A stretch of 64,000 bases of DNA, taken from NCBI RefSeq assembly GCF_017994015.1, contig NZ_JAGOLP010000006.1, positions 46,580-110,579 on the forward strand, given 5' to 3'. The notes beneath the pieces are model-generated. The model did no database searches and was not told the origin of the DNA. It saw nothing but the letters and a program-made list of their open reading frames with translations. The DNA is from Ferrovibrio sp. (lineage in GTDB: Bacteria > Pseudomonadota > Alphaproteobacteria > Ferrovibrionales > Ferrovibrionaceae). This document shows, in pieces, positions 50,666 through 60,235 of the stretch. The position numbers and the translations under genes are program-made. Position 1 is the stretch's first letter, and every line of letters begins with the position of its first letter.

Positions 50666-51844
50666 TCACTTCATGTTGAGCAGTTCGGCAATGCTGATGG
50701 CGCGGTTTTTCACCTGCTGCACCAGCACAATCTTGCCGGCCTGATTACGCTCGTCGAAGCTGACCACCGGACCCATCACGGTCTGGAATTTCACCTTGCT
50801 CAGGGCATCGCGCACCTTCACCGGATCGGCACTGGCGGCTTCGGTGATGGCCTGGGCGATAACCCGCACATTGTCATAGCCGGCCCAGGTCTGCAGCACC
50901 GGGGCCAGCTTGTGGCGCTCGGTGATCTTGGCGATGAAGGCCTTGTTGGTCGGGCTGTCGATGGCGGTGGAATAGCTCCAGGTGCTGATCGAATTCTCCA
51001 TGCCGCCGGCCTGGATGATCTGCATGTTTTCGCCACCCAGCTCAGCACGGCCGGTATAGGGAATGCGCAGGCCCATCTGCATGGCATTCCGCAACAGGTT
51101 AAGCTGGTCGCCACCAAGCTGGAACAGCGCCACCGCATCCGGCTTGCTGCGGCTGATGCGGGTCAGCAGGCTGGTGAAATCCGGCGTGTTCTGCGGCGGG
51201 AAATCCACCGAGATGATTTCCAAGCCCGCCTTCTTGGCCAGTTCAACAAAGCTGTTGGCGCCGCCACGGCCAAAATCGGTATCCTCGGCGATGACCGCCA
51301 CCTTCTTGAAAATCTTCTTGTCGGCCAGATAGCCGACCAGGGCTTCCATCATCGCCGCATCGGAAGGATTGGTGCGGAAGGTCCATTCATTGCCGCCGAT
51401 GCCGGACAGATCGGTTATGCGCGGGCTGGAGGCAACGCCGCCCACCAGTGGGATCTTGGCATCCTTGATCAGCGGCATCATCGCCAGCGAAGCGGAAGAA
51501 CAATGGGCGCCGATAATCGCCACCGGTTTGGCTTCGATCAGCTTGTTGGCGGCATTCACGGCTTCAGAAGGATTGCAGCGATTATCCACCACCATGGTCT
51601 TGAGCTTCCGGCCGCCGAGCAGGCCACCGGCAGCGTTGATCTCGTCCACTGCCAGGTTGACGCCCCACATCTCGCGTTCGGAGGCAATGGCAGCCGGCCC
51701 GCTGGCCGGCGTGCTGACGCCGATCAGGATATCCTGGGCCTGGGCATTGCTCGGCACGGTACCGGCCAGCAAACCAAGTGTACCGAATAGCGCAACAGCG
51801 CCTAAGAAAAATTGGTTAACTCCCATGTAATACTTTGCCTTCAT
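50666..51844 (-). CDS. Periplasmic binding protein of the F420-island Liv transporter
   Basis: This 392 aa type I binding protein (LivJ/Peripla_BP_6) has a Sec signal peptide (FFLGAVALFGTLGLLAGTVPSNAQAQ) and a mature start ILIGVSTPASGPAAIASEREMWG. Other typical parts are VAIIGAHCSSASLAMMPLIKDAKIPLVGG and WTFRTNPSDAAMMEALVGYL. The ATG at 51844 has AGAGGAGAGCCAG before it; an upstream extension of 15 codons is not needed. It is divergent from livH at 52020 across a 175-bp AT-rich gap and supplies the missing binding protein of that operon. Confidence 0.92.
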   Translation of the reverse strand: MKAKYYMGVNQFFLGAVALFGTLGLLAGTVPSNAQAQDILIGVSTPASGPAAIASEREMWGVNLAVDEINAAGGLLGGRKLKTMVVDNRCNPSEAVNAANKLIEAKPVAIIGAHCSSASLAMMPLIKDAKIPLVGGVASSPRITDLSGIGGNEWTFRTNPSDAAMMEALVGYLADKKIFKKVAVIAEDTDFGRGGANSFVELAKKAGLEIISVDFPPQNTPDFTSLLTRISRSKPDAVALFQLGGDQLNLLRNAMQMGLRIPYTGRAELGGENMQIIQAGGMENSISTWSYSTAIDSPTNKAFIAKITERHKLAPVLQTWAGYDNVRVIAQAITEAASADPVKVRDALSKVKFQTVMGPVVSFDERNQAGKIVLVQQVKNRAISIAELLNMK

Positions 51845-52019
51845 CTGGCTCTCCTCTGCTGGAATGAAGTGTTCCGCCATAAGGAACACAGTTAATACAA
51901 CGACTTATCTTTATGCTAACAGAGATTTTCTATTACGACATCATGAATTTTTACTAGAAATAATTTTTGTAAGCTCGTATGTATTTGGCTGTGAATTGAA
52001 GCGTGAGAAAAGCCCCGGC

Positions 52020-52904
52020 ATGCCTGATTCCCTGTATCTGCTGCAATTGCTGCTGAATGGCCTGGTGCTCGGCCTGATCTACGCGCTGATCGCTGCCGGC
52101 CTGTCGCTGCTGTTTGGCGTGCTGGAGATGATCAATTTCGCCCATGGCGAATTCCTCATGCTCGGCGCCTATGCGATGTGCTTCACATTGCCGCTTTTCG
52201 GCCTGAGCTATCTGCCATCGCTGGCGCTTTCGGTGCTGCTTTGCGGCGGCATCGGTCTGTTGCTGTTTGAGGGTTTTCTGTCGCGTGTGCAGCGCGGCGA
52301 ATTTGAACGCGGCATCCTGATCACCATGGGCCTGTCGATGATCCTGCTTTACGGCATGCAATATGCTGTCTCGGCCACGCCGCGTATGGTGGATACCCAA
52401 TTCGGCTTCAGCGGTGTTGCCATCGGCGATATCCAGATCACCTGGGCGCGTATCGCCGCTGCCGGCTTTGCCCTGCTGGCCTTTGGCCTGCTCTACTGGT
52501 GCCTTAATGCCACCGAATTCGGCCGCTGCATGCGCGCCATTGCCCAAAGCCGCGAGGCGGCGCTGATGGTGGGTATTCAGCCAAAGAAAGTGGCCCGTAA
52601 CGCCGTGATGCTGGCCACGGCTCTGTGTGGCCTGGCTGGCGCCTGCATTGCCCCGGTGCAATTGGTGCAGCCGCAGATGGGGCAGTTCCTTGTGTTCAAG
52701 GCTTTTGCGCTGGTGCTGATCGGCGGCCTGGGCAGTATTCCCGGTGCCATCACTGCCGCCGTGTTGCTGGGCGTGGTGGAAAATTTTGTCGGCGGTTTCT
52801 TCTCCATCGTGTGGCAGGAAGCGGTTGGGTTCATCGCCATGATCCTGGTGTTGATATTGCGTCCCGAGGGCCTGTTTGCCCGCGGCAATGTGCGGGTGGG
52901 CTGA
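52020..52904 (+). CDS. livH: Liv-type ABC transporter permease (LivH family)
   Basis: This 294 aa permease has the LivH opening LQLLLNGLVLGLIYALIAAGLSLLFG followed by INFAHGEFLMLGAY, and the late loop VLIGGLGSIPGAITAAVLLG. The ATG at 52020 is taken because it matches the family N-terminus; the open frame runs 52 codons further upstream through AT-rich, low-quality coding sequence. It starts the livHMGF-hyuA-hyuB run. The 175-bp region before it (51845-52019) is AT-rich and should hold the divergent promoters. Confidence 0.9.
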   Translation: MPDSLYLLQLLLNGLVLGLIYALIAAGLSLLFGVLEMINFAHGEFLMLGAYAMCFTLPLFGLSYLPSLALSVLLCGGIGLLLFEGFLSRVQRGEFERGILITMGLSMILLYGMQYAVSATPRMVDTQFGFSGVAIGDIQITWARIAAAGFALLAFGLLYWCLNATEFGRCMRAIAQSREAALMVGIQPKKVARNAVMLATALCGLAGACIAPVQLVQPQMGQFLVFKAFALVLIGGLGSIPGAITAAVLLGVVENFVGGFFSIVWQEAVGFIAMILVLILRPEGLFARGNVRVG

Positions 52905-53863
52905 TGCAACACGCCATGCTCAAGCCGCCATTTCTCGCCCTGGTCGCTCTGCTGCTGCTGGCCATGCTGCCCAGCCTGGGCCTGCCGGATTATGCCACGG
53001 GTGTATTGGTCAGCGCCTTTGTGTTCACCGTGGCGGCTTTGTCGCTCAACCTGATCTACGGTTATCTCGGCCTGCTTTCGATTGCCCAGGTGGCATTCTG
53101 GGGTATCGGCGGTTATGCCACGGCGATCCTGGTGGTGGATGCCGGCATCAATTTCTGGCTGGCGCTGCCGCTGGCCGGCCTGATCAACATGGTGGTGGCT
53201 TTGCTGGTTGGTTATCCAGCCTTGCGGCTCAACCGCCATTCCTTTGTGGTGGTGACGCTTTCCTTCAGTCTGCTGGTGATGCTGATTTCGCGTGACTGGG
53301 TGGAATTGACGCGTGGCCCCTTGGGGATACCCGGTCTGCCGGCGCCCGAATTTCTTGGCCAGCCGATCCGCAGCCAGACGGCCTATTATTATCTCTGCCT
53401 GGTCTATGCCGCGCTTGCCATCGGCGCGCTCTACCTGCTCTGCACCTCGCGTATCGGCCTCACCCTGCGCAGCCTGAAACAGAGCGAGGCGCTGGCGCGT
53501 TCGCAGGGCATCTCGCCAACGCCCTACAAGCTGCTGGCCTTTGCTGTCTCGGCTCTGTTCACCAGCATGGCCGGTGGCATCTTTGTGTTCAAGCTCACCC
53601 TGGTCGACCCGCTGATCTTTGATTTCTATTACATGCAGGCCTTTCTCATCATCGTGATCGTAGGCGGTGCCGGCAGTTTCTGGCCGGTGGTGATTGCCGG
53701 TCTGGTGATGACCTTCGTGCCGGAATTGCTGCGCATCTCGAATGAATTGCGCATGGTGTTCTTCGGCGTGCTGCTGGTGGCGGCGATGCTGTTTGCGCCG
53801 CGTGGTGTCGGCGGCTGGCTGCGCGAACGCAGCCTGCGCAAGCTGCGGAGTACCCTGCGATGA
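52904..53863 (+). CDS. livM: Liv-type ABC transporter permease (LivM family)
   Basis: This 319 aa permease has the LivM stretches SLNLIYGYLGLLSIAQVAFWGIGGY (about residue 45-70) and IVIVGGAGSFWPVVIAGLVMTF near residue 250, and eight or so helices. The ATG at 52904 overlaps the livH stop (TGATG). A longer upstream reading in the same frame is out of frame with livH and is a shadow. Its stop overlaps the livG start by 4 bases. Confidence 0.9.
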   Translation: MQHAMLKPPFLALVALLLLAMLPSLGLPDYATGVLVSAFVFTVAALSLNLIYGYLGLLSIAQVAFWGIGGYATAILVVDAGINFWLALPLAGLINMVVALLVGYPALRLNRHSFVVVTLSFSLLVMLISRDWVELTRGPLGIPGLPAPEFLGQPIRSQTAYYYLCLVYAALAIGALYLLCTSRIGLTLRSLKQSEALARSQGISPTPYKLLAFAVSALFTSMAGGIFVFKLTLVDPLIFDFYYMQAFLIIVIVGGAGSFWPVVIAGLVMTFVPELLRISNELRMVFFGVLLVAAMLFAPRGVGGWLRERSLRKLRSTLR

Positions 53864-54642
53864 CGGCGACGCCCAACCCTCAGCCCCTGCTCAGCATTCG
53901 GGGCCTGCGCAAATCCTTCTACGGCATTCATGCCGTGGATGGCCTTGATCTTGATGTGATGCCAAACACCATCACTGGCATCATCGGGCCGAATGGCTCC
54001 GGCAAGAGCACCACCATTGACTGCCTCTCCGGCTTTCAGGCCATTGATGCCGGCCAGGTGCTGTTTGATGGACGCGATATCGGCAATCTGCCGCCGCATG
54101 CCATCGCACGCGCCGGCCTGATCCGCACCTTCCAGACCGTGAATGTGTATGACGACATGTCGCTGCTACAGAATCTGATGCAGGCCATGGTGCCGTTTGA
54201 TAGGGCCGGCTGGCTTGACGACCTGCTGCGCACCCGCCGGCTGCGCCAGGCAGAAGCCCAGGCGCGGGCGCGGGCCGAGCATCTGGTGGCGCTGATCGGC
54301 CTGCAACGTTATGCCGAGGCACCGGCAGCGATTCTTTCCTATGGTCAGAAGAAGCTGCTGGCCTTGGCCGCCGCACTGATGCCGAAGCCGCGTCTGGTGA
54401 TCCTGGATGAGCCGGTGGCCGGGGTTAATCCCAGCCGCATTCTCGAAGTGGAAGAAGTGATCCGGCAATTGCATGCCGCCGGCGAAACCTTTGCCATTGT
54501 TGAGCATAATGTCGATTTCATCATGCGGCTGTGTTCGCATGTCATTGTGCTGGTGGGCGGCCGCAAGCTGACCGAAGGTGATCCCAAAACGGTGCGGTCT
54601 GACCCGCGTGTGCTGGAGGCGTATCTTGGCATCCGTGCTTGA
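53860..54642 (+). CDS. livG: Liv-type ABC transporter ATPase (LivG family)
   Basis: This 260 aa ATPase has Walker A IIGPNGSGKSTTIDCLSGF (about 43-61), a LivG-specific insert (GLIRTFQTVNVYDDMSLLQNLMQA), the signature ILSYGQKKLLALAAALM, Walker B RLVILDEPVAGVNP and the H-loop IVEHNVDFIM. The signature SYGQKK differs from the usual LSYGQQR. It overlaps livM by 4 bases and its 3' end overlaps the start of livF by 17 bases. Confidence 0.92.
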   Translation: MTATPNPQPLLSIRGLRKSFYGIHAVDGLDLDVMPNTITGIIGPNGSGKSTTIDCLSGFQAIDAGQVLFDGRDIGNLPPHAIARAGLIRTFQTVNVYDDMSLLQNLMQAMVPFDRAGWLDDLLRTRRLRQAEAQARARAEHLVALIGLQRYAEAPAAILSYGQKKLLALAAALMPKPRLVILDEPVAGVNPSRILEVEEVIRQLHAAGETFAIVEHNVDFIMRLCSHVIVLVGGRKLTEGDPKTVRSDPRVLEAYLGIRA

Positions 54643-55357
54643 GGTCGAAGCCGTTACGGCCGGTTATGCCGGCGTGCCGATCATCCATGATTTCAGCTTT
54701 GCGCTGGCGCCGGGCTCGATCACCACGCTGATCGGCGGCAATGGTGCCGGCAAATCCACCCTGATGCGTGCCATCTATGGCGCGTGCCAGCAATTTTCCG
54801 GCAGCGTAAAATTGCTTGGTCAGGCTATCGACCCATTGCCGCCCTGGGAGCGCTACAAGCGCGGCATCGGCTTTGTGCCGCAGGGGCGCTGCAATTTCCC
54901 GCGCATGACGGTGTGGGAGAATCTCAAGCTGGGTTGCTACATCCTGGAAGCCAGGCGACATGATGCGGCGTTGCAGCGCGTGCTGGCGATGTTTCCCATG
55001 TTGCAGCGCAAGCTGAAGGAAAAGGCCGGCAATCTTTCGGGCGGCGAGCAGCAGATCCTGGAAACCGCCATGGTGCTGCTCACAGAGCCCAAATTGTTGT
55101 TGCTGGATGAGCCATCGCTTGGCCTGTCGCCAAAAACCCAGGCTGAGGTATTCGCCATTGCCCGCAGCATTGCCGCCAGCGGGGTCACCATCCTGGTGGT
55201 TGAGCAGAATGTGCATGGCGCCCTGCTGATCTCCGACACAGCCATTGTGCTGGAGATGGGGCGCAAGTTCCTGGAAGGCCCTGCTGCTGCGGTGATGAAC
55301 GATCCGCGCATCCAGAATGCCTATCTGGGCGGTAATATCAGTGAGGAAACAGTATGA
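54626..55357 (+). CDS. livF: Liv-type ABC transporter ATPase (LivF family)
   Basis: This 243 aa ATPase has Walker A LIGGNGAGKSTLMRAIYG, LivF-type RGIGFVPQGRCNFPRMTVWENLKLG, signature NLSGGEQQILETAMVLL and Walker B LLLLDEPSLGLSPK. The TTG at 54626 is preferred as start since GGAGG lies at 54616-54620, 5 bases ahead; GTG at 54635 is an alternative but too far from it. It overlaps livG upstream by 17 bases and hyuA downstream by 4 bases (ATGA). Its coupling to hyuA binds import to the hydantoinase genes. Confidence 0.9.
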   Translation: MASVLEVEAVTAGYAGVPIIHDFSFALAPGSITTLIGGNGAGKSTLMRAIYGACQQFSGSVKLLGQAIDPLPPWERYKRGIGFVPQGRCNFPRMTVWENLKLGCYILEARRHDAALQRVLAMFPMLQRKLKEKAGNLSGGEQQILETAMVLLTEPKLLLLDEPSLGLSPKTQAEVFAIARSIAASGVTILVVEQNVHGALLISDTAIVLEMGRKFLEGPAAAVMNDPRIQNAYLGGNISEETV

Positions 55358-57438
55358 CCGCGCAAGCGAAGATGGCCGTGGATATTGGCGGCACCTTCAC
55401 CGATCTGGCGCTTGATATCGCCGGCAAGCGTTTCACTGCCAAGGTGCTCACCACACCCAGCGCGCCGGAACTGGGCGTGCTGAATGGCATCGATGTGATC
55501 CTGGCGCGTGCCGCATTGGCGCCGGCTGATATCGGCCTGCTGATCCATGGCACGACGCTTGCCACCAATGCGATCATCGAACGCAAAGGCGCCCGCACCG
55601 CCCTGCTGGTGACCGATGGTTTCCGCGATTCCATCGAAATGGCCTATGAAAATCGTTTCGAGCAATATGATGTGATGATGGACAAGCCGCCGCCGCTGGT
55701 GCCGCGCCATCTGCGCCTGGCAGTGCCGGAGCGTATGAATGCGCAGGGTAAGGTGGTGAAGCCGTTGGATGAAGAGGCGGTGCGTGCTCTGGTGCCGATG
55801 TTGCGCGCCGAAGCCGTGGCCAGCGTGGCTATCGGCTATCTGCACTCCTATGCCAATGACGCACATGAGCGCCGCACCCGCGATATCCTGCTTTCGGAAC
55901 TGCCCGAACTGGCGGTGACGTTATCCAGCGAAGTCTGCCCGGAAATCCGTGAATACGAGCGCTGGTCCACCGCTTGCGGCAATGCCTATGTACAGCCGGT
56001 GATGGCGTCCTATCTCAAGCGGCTGGCAGATGAATTGCGCCGCCGTGGTTTTGCCTGCCCGGTTTTCCTCATCACCTCGGCCGGTGGCCTGACCACATTG
56101 GAAACCGCGCGACGCTTTCCGATCCGGCTGGTGGAATCCGGCCCGGCCGGCGGCGCCATCCTGGCGGCGCGGATTGCCCAGGAATGCGGCTACGACAAGA
56201 TTGTGTCTTTCGACATGGGCGGCACCACGGCAAAAATCTGCCTGATCGATGATGGCCAGCCGCATTACTCGCGCAGTTTCGAAGTGGCGCGGCAATATCG
56301 TTTCCTCAAGGGCAGCGGCCTGCCGGTGCGTATCCCGGTGATCGAGATGGTGGAGATTGGCGCCGGTGGTGGCTCGATTGCCAGCGTGGATGCACTGAAA
56401 CGTATCCAGGTTGGCCCGGAAAGCGCTGCTTCAGAGCCCGGCCCGGCCTGTTATGGCCGTGGCGGCATCGAGGCCACGGTCACCGATGCCGATGTGGTGC
56501 TAGGCCGCATTGATCCGGATCGGTTTGCCGGTGGCAGCATGAAACTGGATGCGGCTGCGTCGCGCGCTGCCACCCAGCGCATGCCAGGGGATCGCCTCGG
56601 CATTGATGCCACCACAGCCGCGCTCGGCATTGTCGAGGTGGTGGAAGAGAATATGGCCAATGCCGCCCGCGTGCATGCAGTGGAGCGCGGCAAGGAACTG
56701 ACTGACCGCACCATGGTGGCTTTTGGCGGCGCTGCGCCGCTGCATGCCGCCCGGCTGGCGGAAAAGCTCGGGGTGCGCCGCATGGTGGTGCCGACCGGGG
56801 CTGGCGTTGGCTCAGCGGTGGGGTTCCTGATGGCGCCTGTGGCCTATGAGGTGGTGCGCAGCCTGTATGTGCTGTTTGATGCCGCTTTTGATCCGGCGCA
56901 ATTGAATCTCACCCGCCAGGCGATGCGCGAAGAAGCCGAGGCCATCGTGCGCCAAGGCGCGCCGCAAGCGCGGCTGGTGGAACAATGGAGCGCCGAAATG
57001 CGCTATCGCGGCCAGGGCCATGAAGTCACCGTGGCGCTGCCCAGTGGCGACCTGACCCACGCCGACCGCGAGCAGCTGATTGCGCTATTTGTCGGTCAGT
57101 ATGAACAGCAATTCGGGCGCTCGATTCCGGGCTTGGAAGTGGAAGTGCTGAACTGGTCATTGCGGCTGGCCACCGAAGAGCCACCAGCGCGAACCTGCCC
57201 GCCAGTGCTGGGGCAGCAGCCGGCAGTCCCGGCCGGTTTCACCCGCATGATCAATCCGCTCAACGGCGAAAGCCAGGAAGTGCCGGTATATCTACGTGCC
57301 GGCCTGCCGCCCGGGGCACGACTCAGTGGTCCGGCGGTGATCTCGGAAGACGAGACCACTACCATCATTACCGAAGCTTTTGAGGCGCATATCAATGCGT
57401 TCAACTATATCGTGCTGGAAATGAAGGTGGCGTCATGA
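55354..57438 (+). CDS. hyuA: Hydantoinase/oxoprolinase family protein, A subunit
   Basis: This 694 aa protein is the ATP-binding partner of ATP-dependent cyclic amide hydrolases (N-methylhydantoinase, 5-oxoprolinase, and also acetone carboxylase relatives). It has the actin-like phosphate motifs AVDIGGTFTDLALDI (N-terminal), LLIHGTTLATNAIIERKGARTALLVTDGF, and the central VSFDMGGTTAKICLID, followed by EIGAGGGSIASVD and GPGPACYGRGG-like GPACYGRGG. The length is normal for HyuA. It overlaps livF and hyuB by 4 bases each. The natural substrate is unknown; hydantoins, lactams or related ring amides are candidates. Confidence 0.9.
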   Translation: MTAQAKMAVDIGGTFTDLALDIAGKRFTAKVLTTPSAPELGVLNGIDVILARAALAPADIGLLIHGTTLATNAIIERKGARTALLVTDGFRDSIEMAYENRFEQYDVMMDKPPPLVPRHLRLAVPERMNAQGKVVKPLDEEAVRALVPMLRAEAVASVAIGYLHSYANDAHERRTRDILLSELPELAVTLSSEVCPEIREYERWSTACGNAYVQPVMASYLKRLADELRRRGFACPVFLITSAGGLTTLETARRFPIRLVESGPAGGAILAARIAQECGYDKIVSFDMGGTTAKICLIDDGQPHYSRSFEVARQYRFLKGSGLPVRIPVIEMVEIGAGGGSIASVDALKRIQVGPESAASEPGPACYGRGGIEATVTDADVVLGRIDPDRFAGGSMKLDAAASRAATQRMPGDRLGIDATTAALGIVEVVEENMANAARVHAVERGKELTDRTMVAFGGAAPLHAARLAEKLGVRRMVVPTGAGVGSAVGFLMAPVAYEVVRSLYVLFDAAFDPAQLNLTRQAMREEAEAIVRQGAPQARLVEQWSAEMRYRGQGHEVTVALPSGDLTHADREQLIALFVGQYEQQFGRSIPGLEVEVLNWSLRLATEEPPARTCPPVLGQQPAVPAGFTRMINPLNGESQEVPVYLRAGLPPGARLSGPAVISEDETTTIITEAFEAHINAFNYIVLEMKVAS

Positions 57439-59165
57439 GCGGCAACCAGGCACTTTCCTTCCTGCATCAGCAGATCATGTGGGATCGGCTGATTTCCGTG
57501 GTGGAGGAGCAGGCGCAAACCCTGATCCGCACCGGTTTCAGCACGTCCACCCGCGAAGCCGGCGATGTTTCCGCCGGCATGTTCGATGTGCGCGGCAACA
57601 TGCTTGCCCAGGCGGTTACCGGCACGCCAGGCCATGTCAATTCCATGGCCCGCGCCGTGGGGCATTTCCTGAATGCGTTTCCGCTGGCAACGATGCAGCC
57701 CGGCGATGTGTTCATCACCAACGATCCCTGGAAAGGCACCGGGCATCTGCACGATTTCACCGTGGTGACGCCAACTTTCCGCCATGGCCGCGCCGTGGCT
57801 TTGTTTGCCTGCACCTGCCATGTGGTGGATATCGGCGGCCGCGGCATCGGCCCGGATGGCCGTCAGGTTTATGAGGAAGGCCTCTATGTGCCGCTGATGC
57901 GCTTTGCCGACCAGGGCAAGGTGAATGAAACATTGCTGGATATCGTGCGCGCCAATGTACGCGAGCCGGTGCAGGTGGTGGGCGATCTTTATTCGCTGAT
58001 GGCCTGCAACGATGTGGGTGCGCGCCGCCTATTGGCGATGATGGATGAATTCCGCATCGAGGATTTTGACCAGCTGGGTGAGCATATCCTGGCGCGTTCA
58101 CGCGAAGCCATGCTGGAAGCGGTGCGCCGCATTCCGGCCGGCACCTACCGCAATGCCATGCGGGTGGATGGTTATGACAAGCCGATTGATCTCAATGCGG
58201 CCATGATTATCGACGATACCGGCATCAGCGTCGATTTCACCGGCACTTCGGCGCCCTCGGCCTTCGGTATCAACGTGCCGTTCTGCTATACTGAAGCCTA
58301 TTCCAGCTTCGGCATCAAATGCGTGGTGGCGCCCAAGGTGCCGAATAATGCCGGTTCGCTTTCGGTGATCCGCATCAGCGCGCCGGAAAACACCATCGTC
58401 AACGCCTTGCATCCAATGCCGGTGGCCACGCGCCATGTCACCGGCCAGATGCTGCCCGATCTGATGTTCGGCTGCCTCGCTCAGGCCATCAGCAATGAGG
58501 TGCCGGCTGAGGGTGCTTCCTGCCTGTGGAACCTGTTTGCCATGGGCGGCCAGGGCCGTGTGGATGGCGATCCGGCCGAACTGGCTAATGCCCAGGTGTT
58601 CAACGTGCTGTGTTTCCATTCCGGCGGCACCGGTGCGCGGCCGGGCAAGGACGGGCTATCCGCCACCGCCTTCCCCTCGGGGGTGAAGAATACGCCGGTG
58701 GAAATCACCGAGGCGATGTCGCCGCTGCTGATCTGGCGCAAGGAATACCGGGTCGATTCCGGCGGTGCCGGCCTGTGCCGTGGTGGCTTGGGTCAGGTGA
58801 TGGAAGTGGAAAGCCAGGACGACGCGCCTTTTGCCATCAGCGCCAATTACGACCGTATCGATTTCCCGCCGCGTGGCCGTGATGGCGGGCGCGATGGGAT
58901 GGCCGGCCGGCTGTTGCTGCGTTCCGGCGGCCAGTTGCGCGGCAAGGGCCAGCAGACCATCGCACGCGGCGACCGCCTGGTGATCGAAATGCCCGGCGGC
59001 GGCGGCATCGGCGATCCCAAAAGCCGAGATCCGGCCCTGGTGCTGGAGGATGTGCGCATCGGCATGGTGTCGCGGACGGCGGCACAGCAGGAATACGGCG
59101 TGGTCATCACACCGGACCTGGCCATCGACCAATCGGCCACCAGCGCGCTGCGCGGCCAAGCCTGA
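57435..59165 (+). CDS. hyuB: Hydantoinase/oxoprolinase family protein, B subunit
   Basis: This 576 aa protein is the HyuB partner. It has the typical N-terminal SFLHQQIMWDRLISVVEEQAQTLIRTGFSTSTREAGDVSAGMFD, NDPWKGTGHLHDFTVVTP, RRIPAGTYRNAMRVDGYD, and the C-terminal GGAGLCRGGLGQVMEVES and MPGGGGIGDPKSRDPALVLEDV. The start overlaps the hyuA stop. A slightly looser gap of 29 bases leads to the LLM oxidoreductase. As a pair with HyuA it probably opens or carboxylates a small ring or ketone substrate using ATP. Confidence 0.9.
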   Translation: MSGNQALSFLHQQIMWDRLISVVEEQAQTLIRTGFSTSTREAGDVSAGMFDVRGNMLAQAVTGTPGHVNSMARAVGHFLNAFPLATMQPGDVFITNDPWKGTGHLHDFTVVTPTFRHGRAVALFACTCHVVDIGGRGIGPDGRQVYEEGLYVPLMRFADQGKVNETLLDIVRANVREPVQVVGDLYSLMACNDVGARRLLAMMDEFRIEDFDQLGEHILARSREAMLEAVRRIPAGTYRNAMRVDGYDKPIDLNAAMIIDDTGISVDFTGTSAPSAFGINVPFCYTEAYSSFGIKCVVAPKVPNNAGSLSVIRISAPENTIVNALHPMPVATRHVTGQMLPDLMFGCLAQAISNEVPAEGASCLWNLFAMGGQGRVDGDPAELANAQVFNVLCFHSGGTGARPGKDGLSATAFPSGVKNTPVEITEAMSPLLIWRKEYRVDSGGAGLCRGGLGQVMEVESQDDAPFAISANYDRIDFPPRGRDGGRDGMAGRLLLRSGGQLRGKGQQTIARGDRLVIEMPGGGGIGDPKSRDPALVLEDVRIGMVSRTAAQQEYGVVITPDLAIDQSATSALRGQA

Positions 59166-59194
59166 ACCAATAATAAACCCTGAAAGGACAGCAA

Positions 59195-60208
59195 ATGCTT
59201 GTTAGCGCTGGCTTGCCCACCGGCATGGAAGGCCTCACCTATCCGATCCCGTTTTCCTCGCCGGAAAGTGTGATCAAGATTGCCCAGCAGGCCGAAAAGC
59301 TCGGTTATCATTCGGTCTGGGGCAACGACCACATGACCACGCAGCATTATGTGCGCGATGAATTCCCGGTGCCGCCGCGTTTCTGGGAGCCGCTGATCAC
59401 TTATGCCTTTGTTGCCGCTGCCACCAAGACGCTGCGTTTCGGCACCGGCATCCTGGTGCTGCCGATGCGGCGCGATATTGTAGTGCTGGCCAAGCAGATC
59501 GCCACGCTGGATCATTTCAGCGGCGGCCGGCTGGAAATCGGCGTCGGCGTGGGCGCCTATCGCGAGGAATTCGAGGCTTTGTGGCCGGACAGCAAGGCGC
59601 ATCGTGGCGACATGGTGGAAGAAGGCGTCGATGCGTTGAACAAGATGTTCACCGAGCGCGTCGCCTCGTTTGACGGCAAGTATTACAAATACCGCGACGT
59701 GGAATTGTTCCCCAAGCCGTTGCAGGCCAAGCTGCCGATCTATTTCGGTGGCAACAATGCCAATCATATCCGCCGCGTGGCTGAATCGGATGCCGCTGTG
59801 GGCTGGATTCCGGCCGGTATGGAAACCGAGCGGCTGGCGGAGAATGTCAAGCAACTGCATGACATGGCCGCTGCCAAGGGCCGCGATCCGAGCAAGATTG
59901 AAATTGCGCCGCAATATATTGTGCATGTCGGCAAAACCCGCGAACAGGCAGTGGCGCGGTTCCATCAGAGCCAGATGTATCAGCATCTGGTTTCCTTGAG
60001 CAAATCCACGCTCAAGGAGCAGGCCAACAAGAAGATGGAAGATATCAATCTGGTTGGCAGTGTGGACGATGTGGTTGAAAAGGCGCTCAAGCTGCGCGCG
60101 GCTGGTGTCACGCATCTGCTCGGGCTGTATTTCGCCGCCAATGATGTGCAGGAACTGCTTGACCAGATGCAGCTTTTCGCCGAAAGCGTAATGCCGAAAA
60201 TCGTTTGA
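59195..60208 (+). CDS. LLM-class oxidoreductase, probably F420-dependent
   Basis: This 337 aa luciferase-like TIM-barrel enzyme has the family opening SPESVIKIAQQAEKLGYHSVWGNDHM, then RFGTGILVLPMRRDIVVLAKQIATLDHFSGGRLEIGVGVG (about 90-130) and LPIYFGGNNANHIRRVAE. Sequence alone does not separate F420 from FMN use in this class. The cofactor is assigned as F420 because cofD, cofC, npdG and cofG lie in the same island. AAAGGACAGCAA before the ATG is a fair ribosome site. It may reduce or oxidise the product of the hydantoinase step. Confidence 0.85.
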   Translation: MLVSAGLPTGMEGLTYPIPFSSPESVIKIAQQAEKLGYHSVWGNDHMTTQHYVRDEFPVPPRFWEPLITYAFVAAATKTLRFGTGILVLPMRRDIVVLAKQIATLDHFSGGRLEIGVGVGAYREEFEALWPDSKAHRGDMVEEGVDALNKMFTERVASFDGKYYKYRDVELFPKPLQAKLPIYFGGNNANHIRRVAESDAAVGWIPAGMETERLAENVKQLHDMAAAKGRDPSKIEIAPQYIVHVGKTREQAVARFHQSQMYQHLVSLSKSTLKEQANKKMEDINLVGSVDDVVEKALKLRAAGVTHLLGLYFAANDVQELLDQMQLFAESVMPKIV

Positions 60209-60235
60209 CCGTATGTTGCCGAGGGTGCGTTTGCC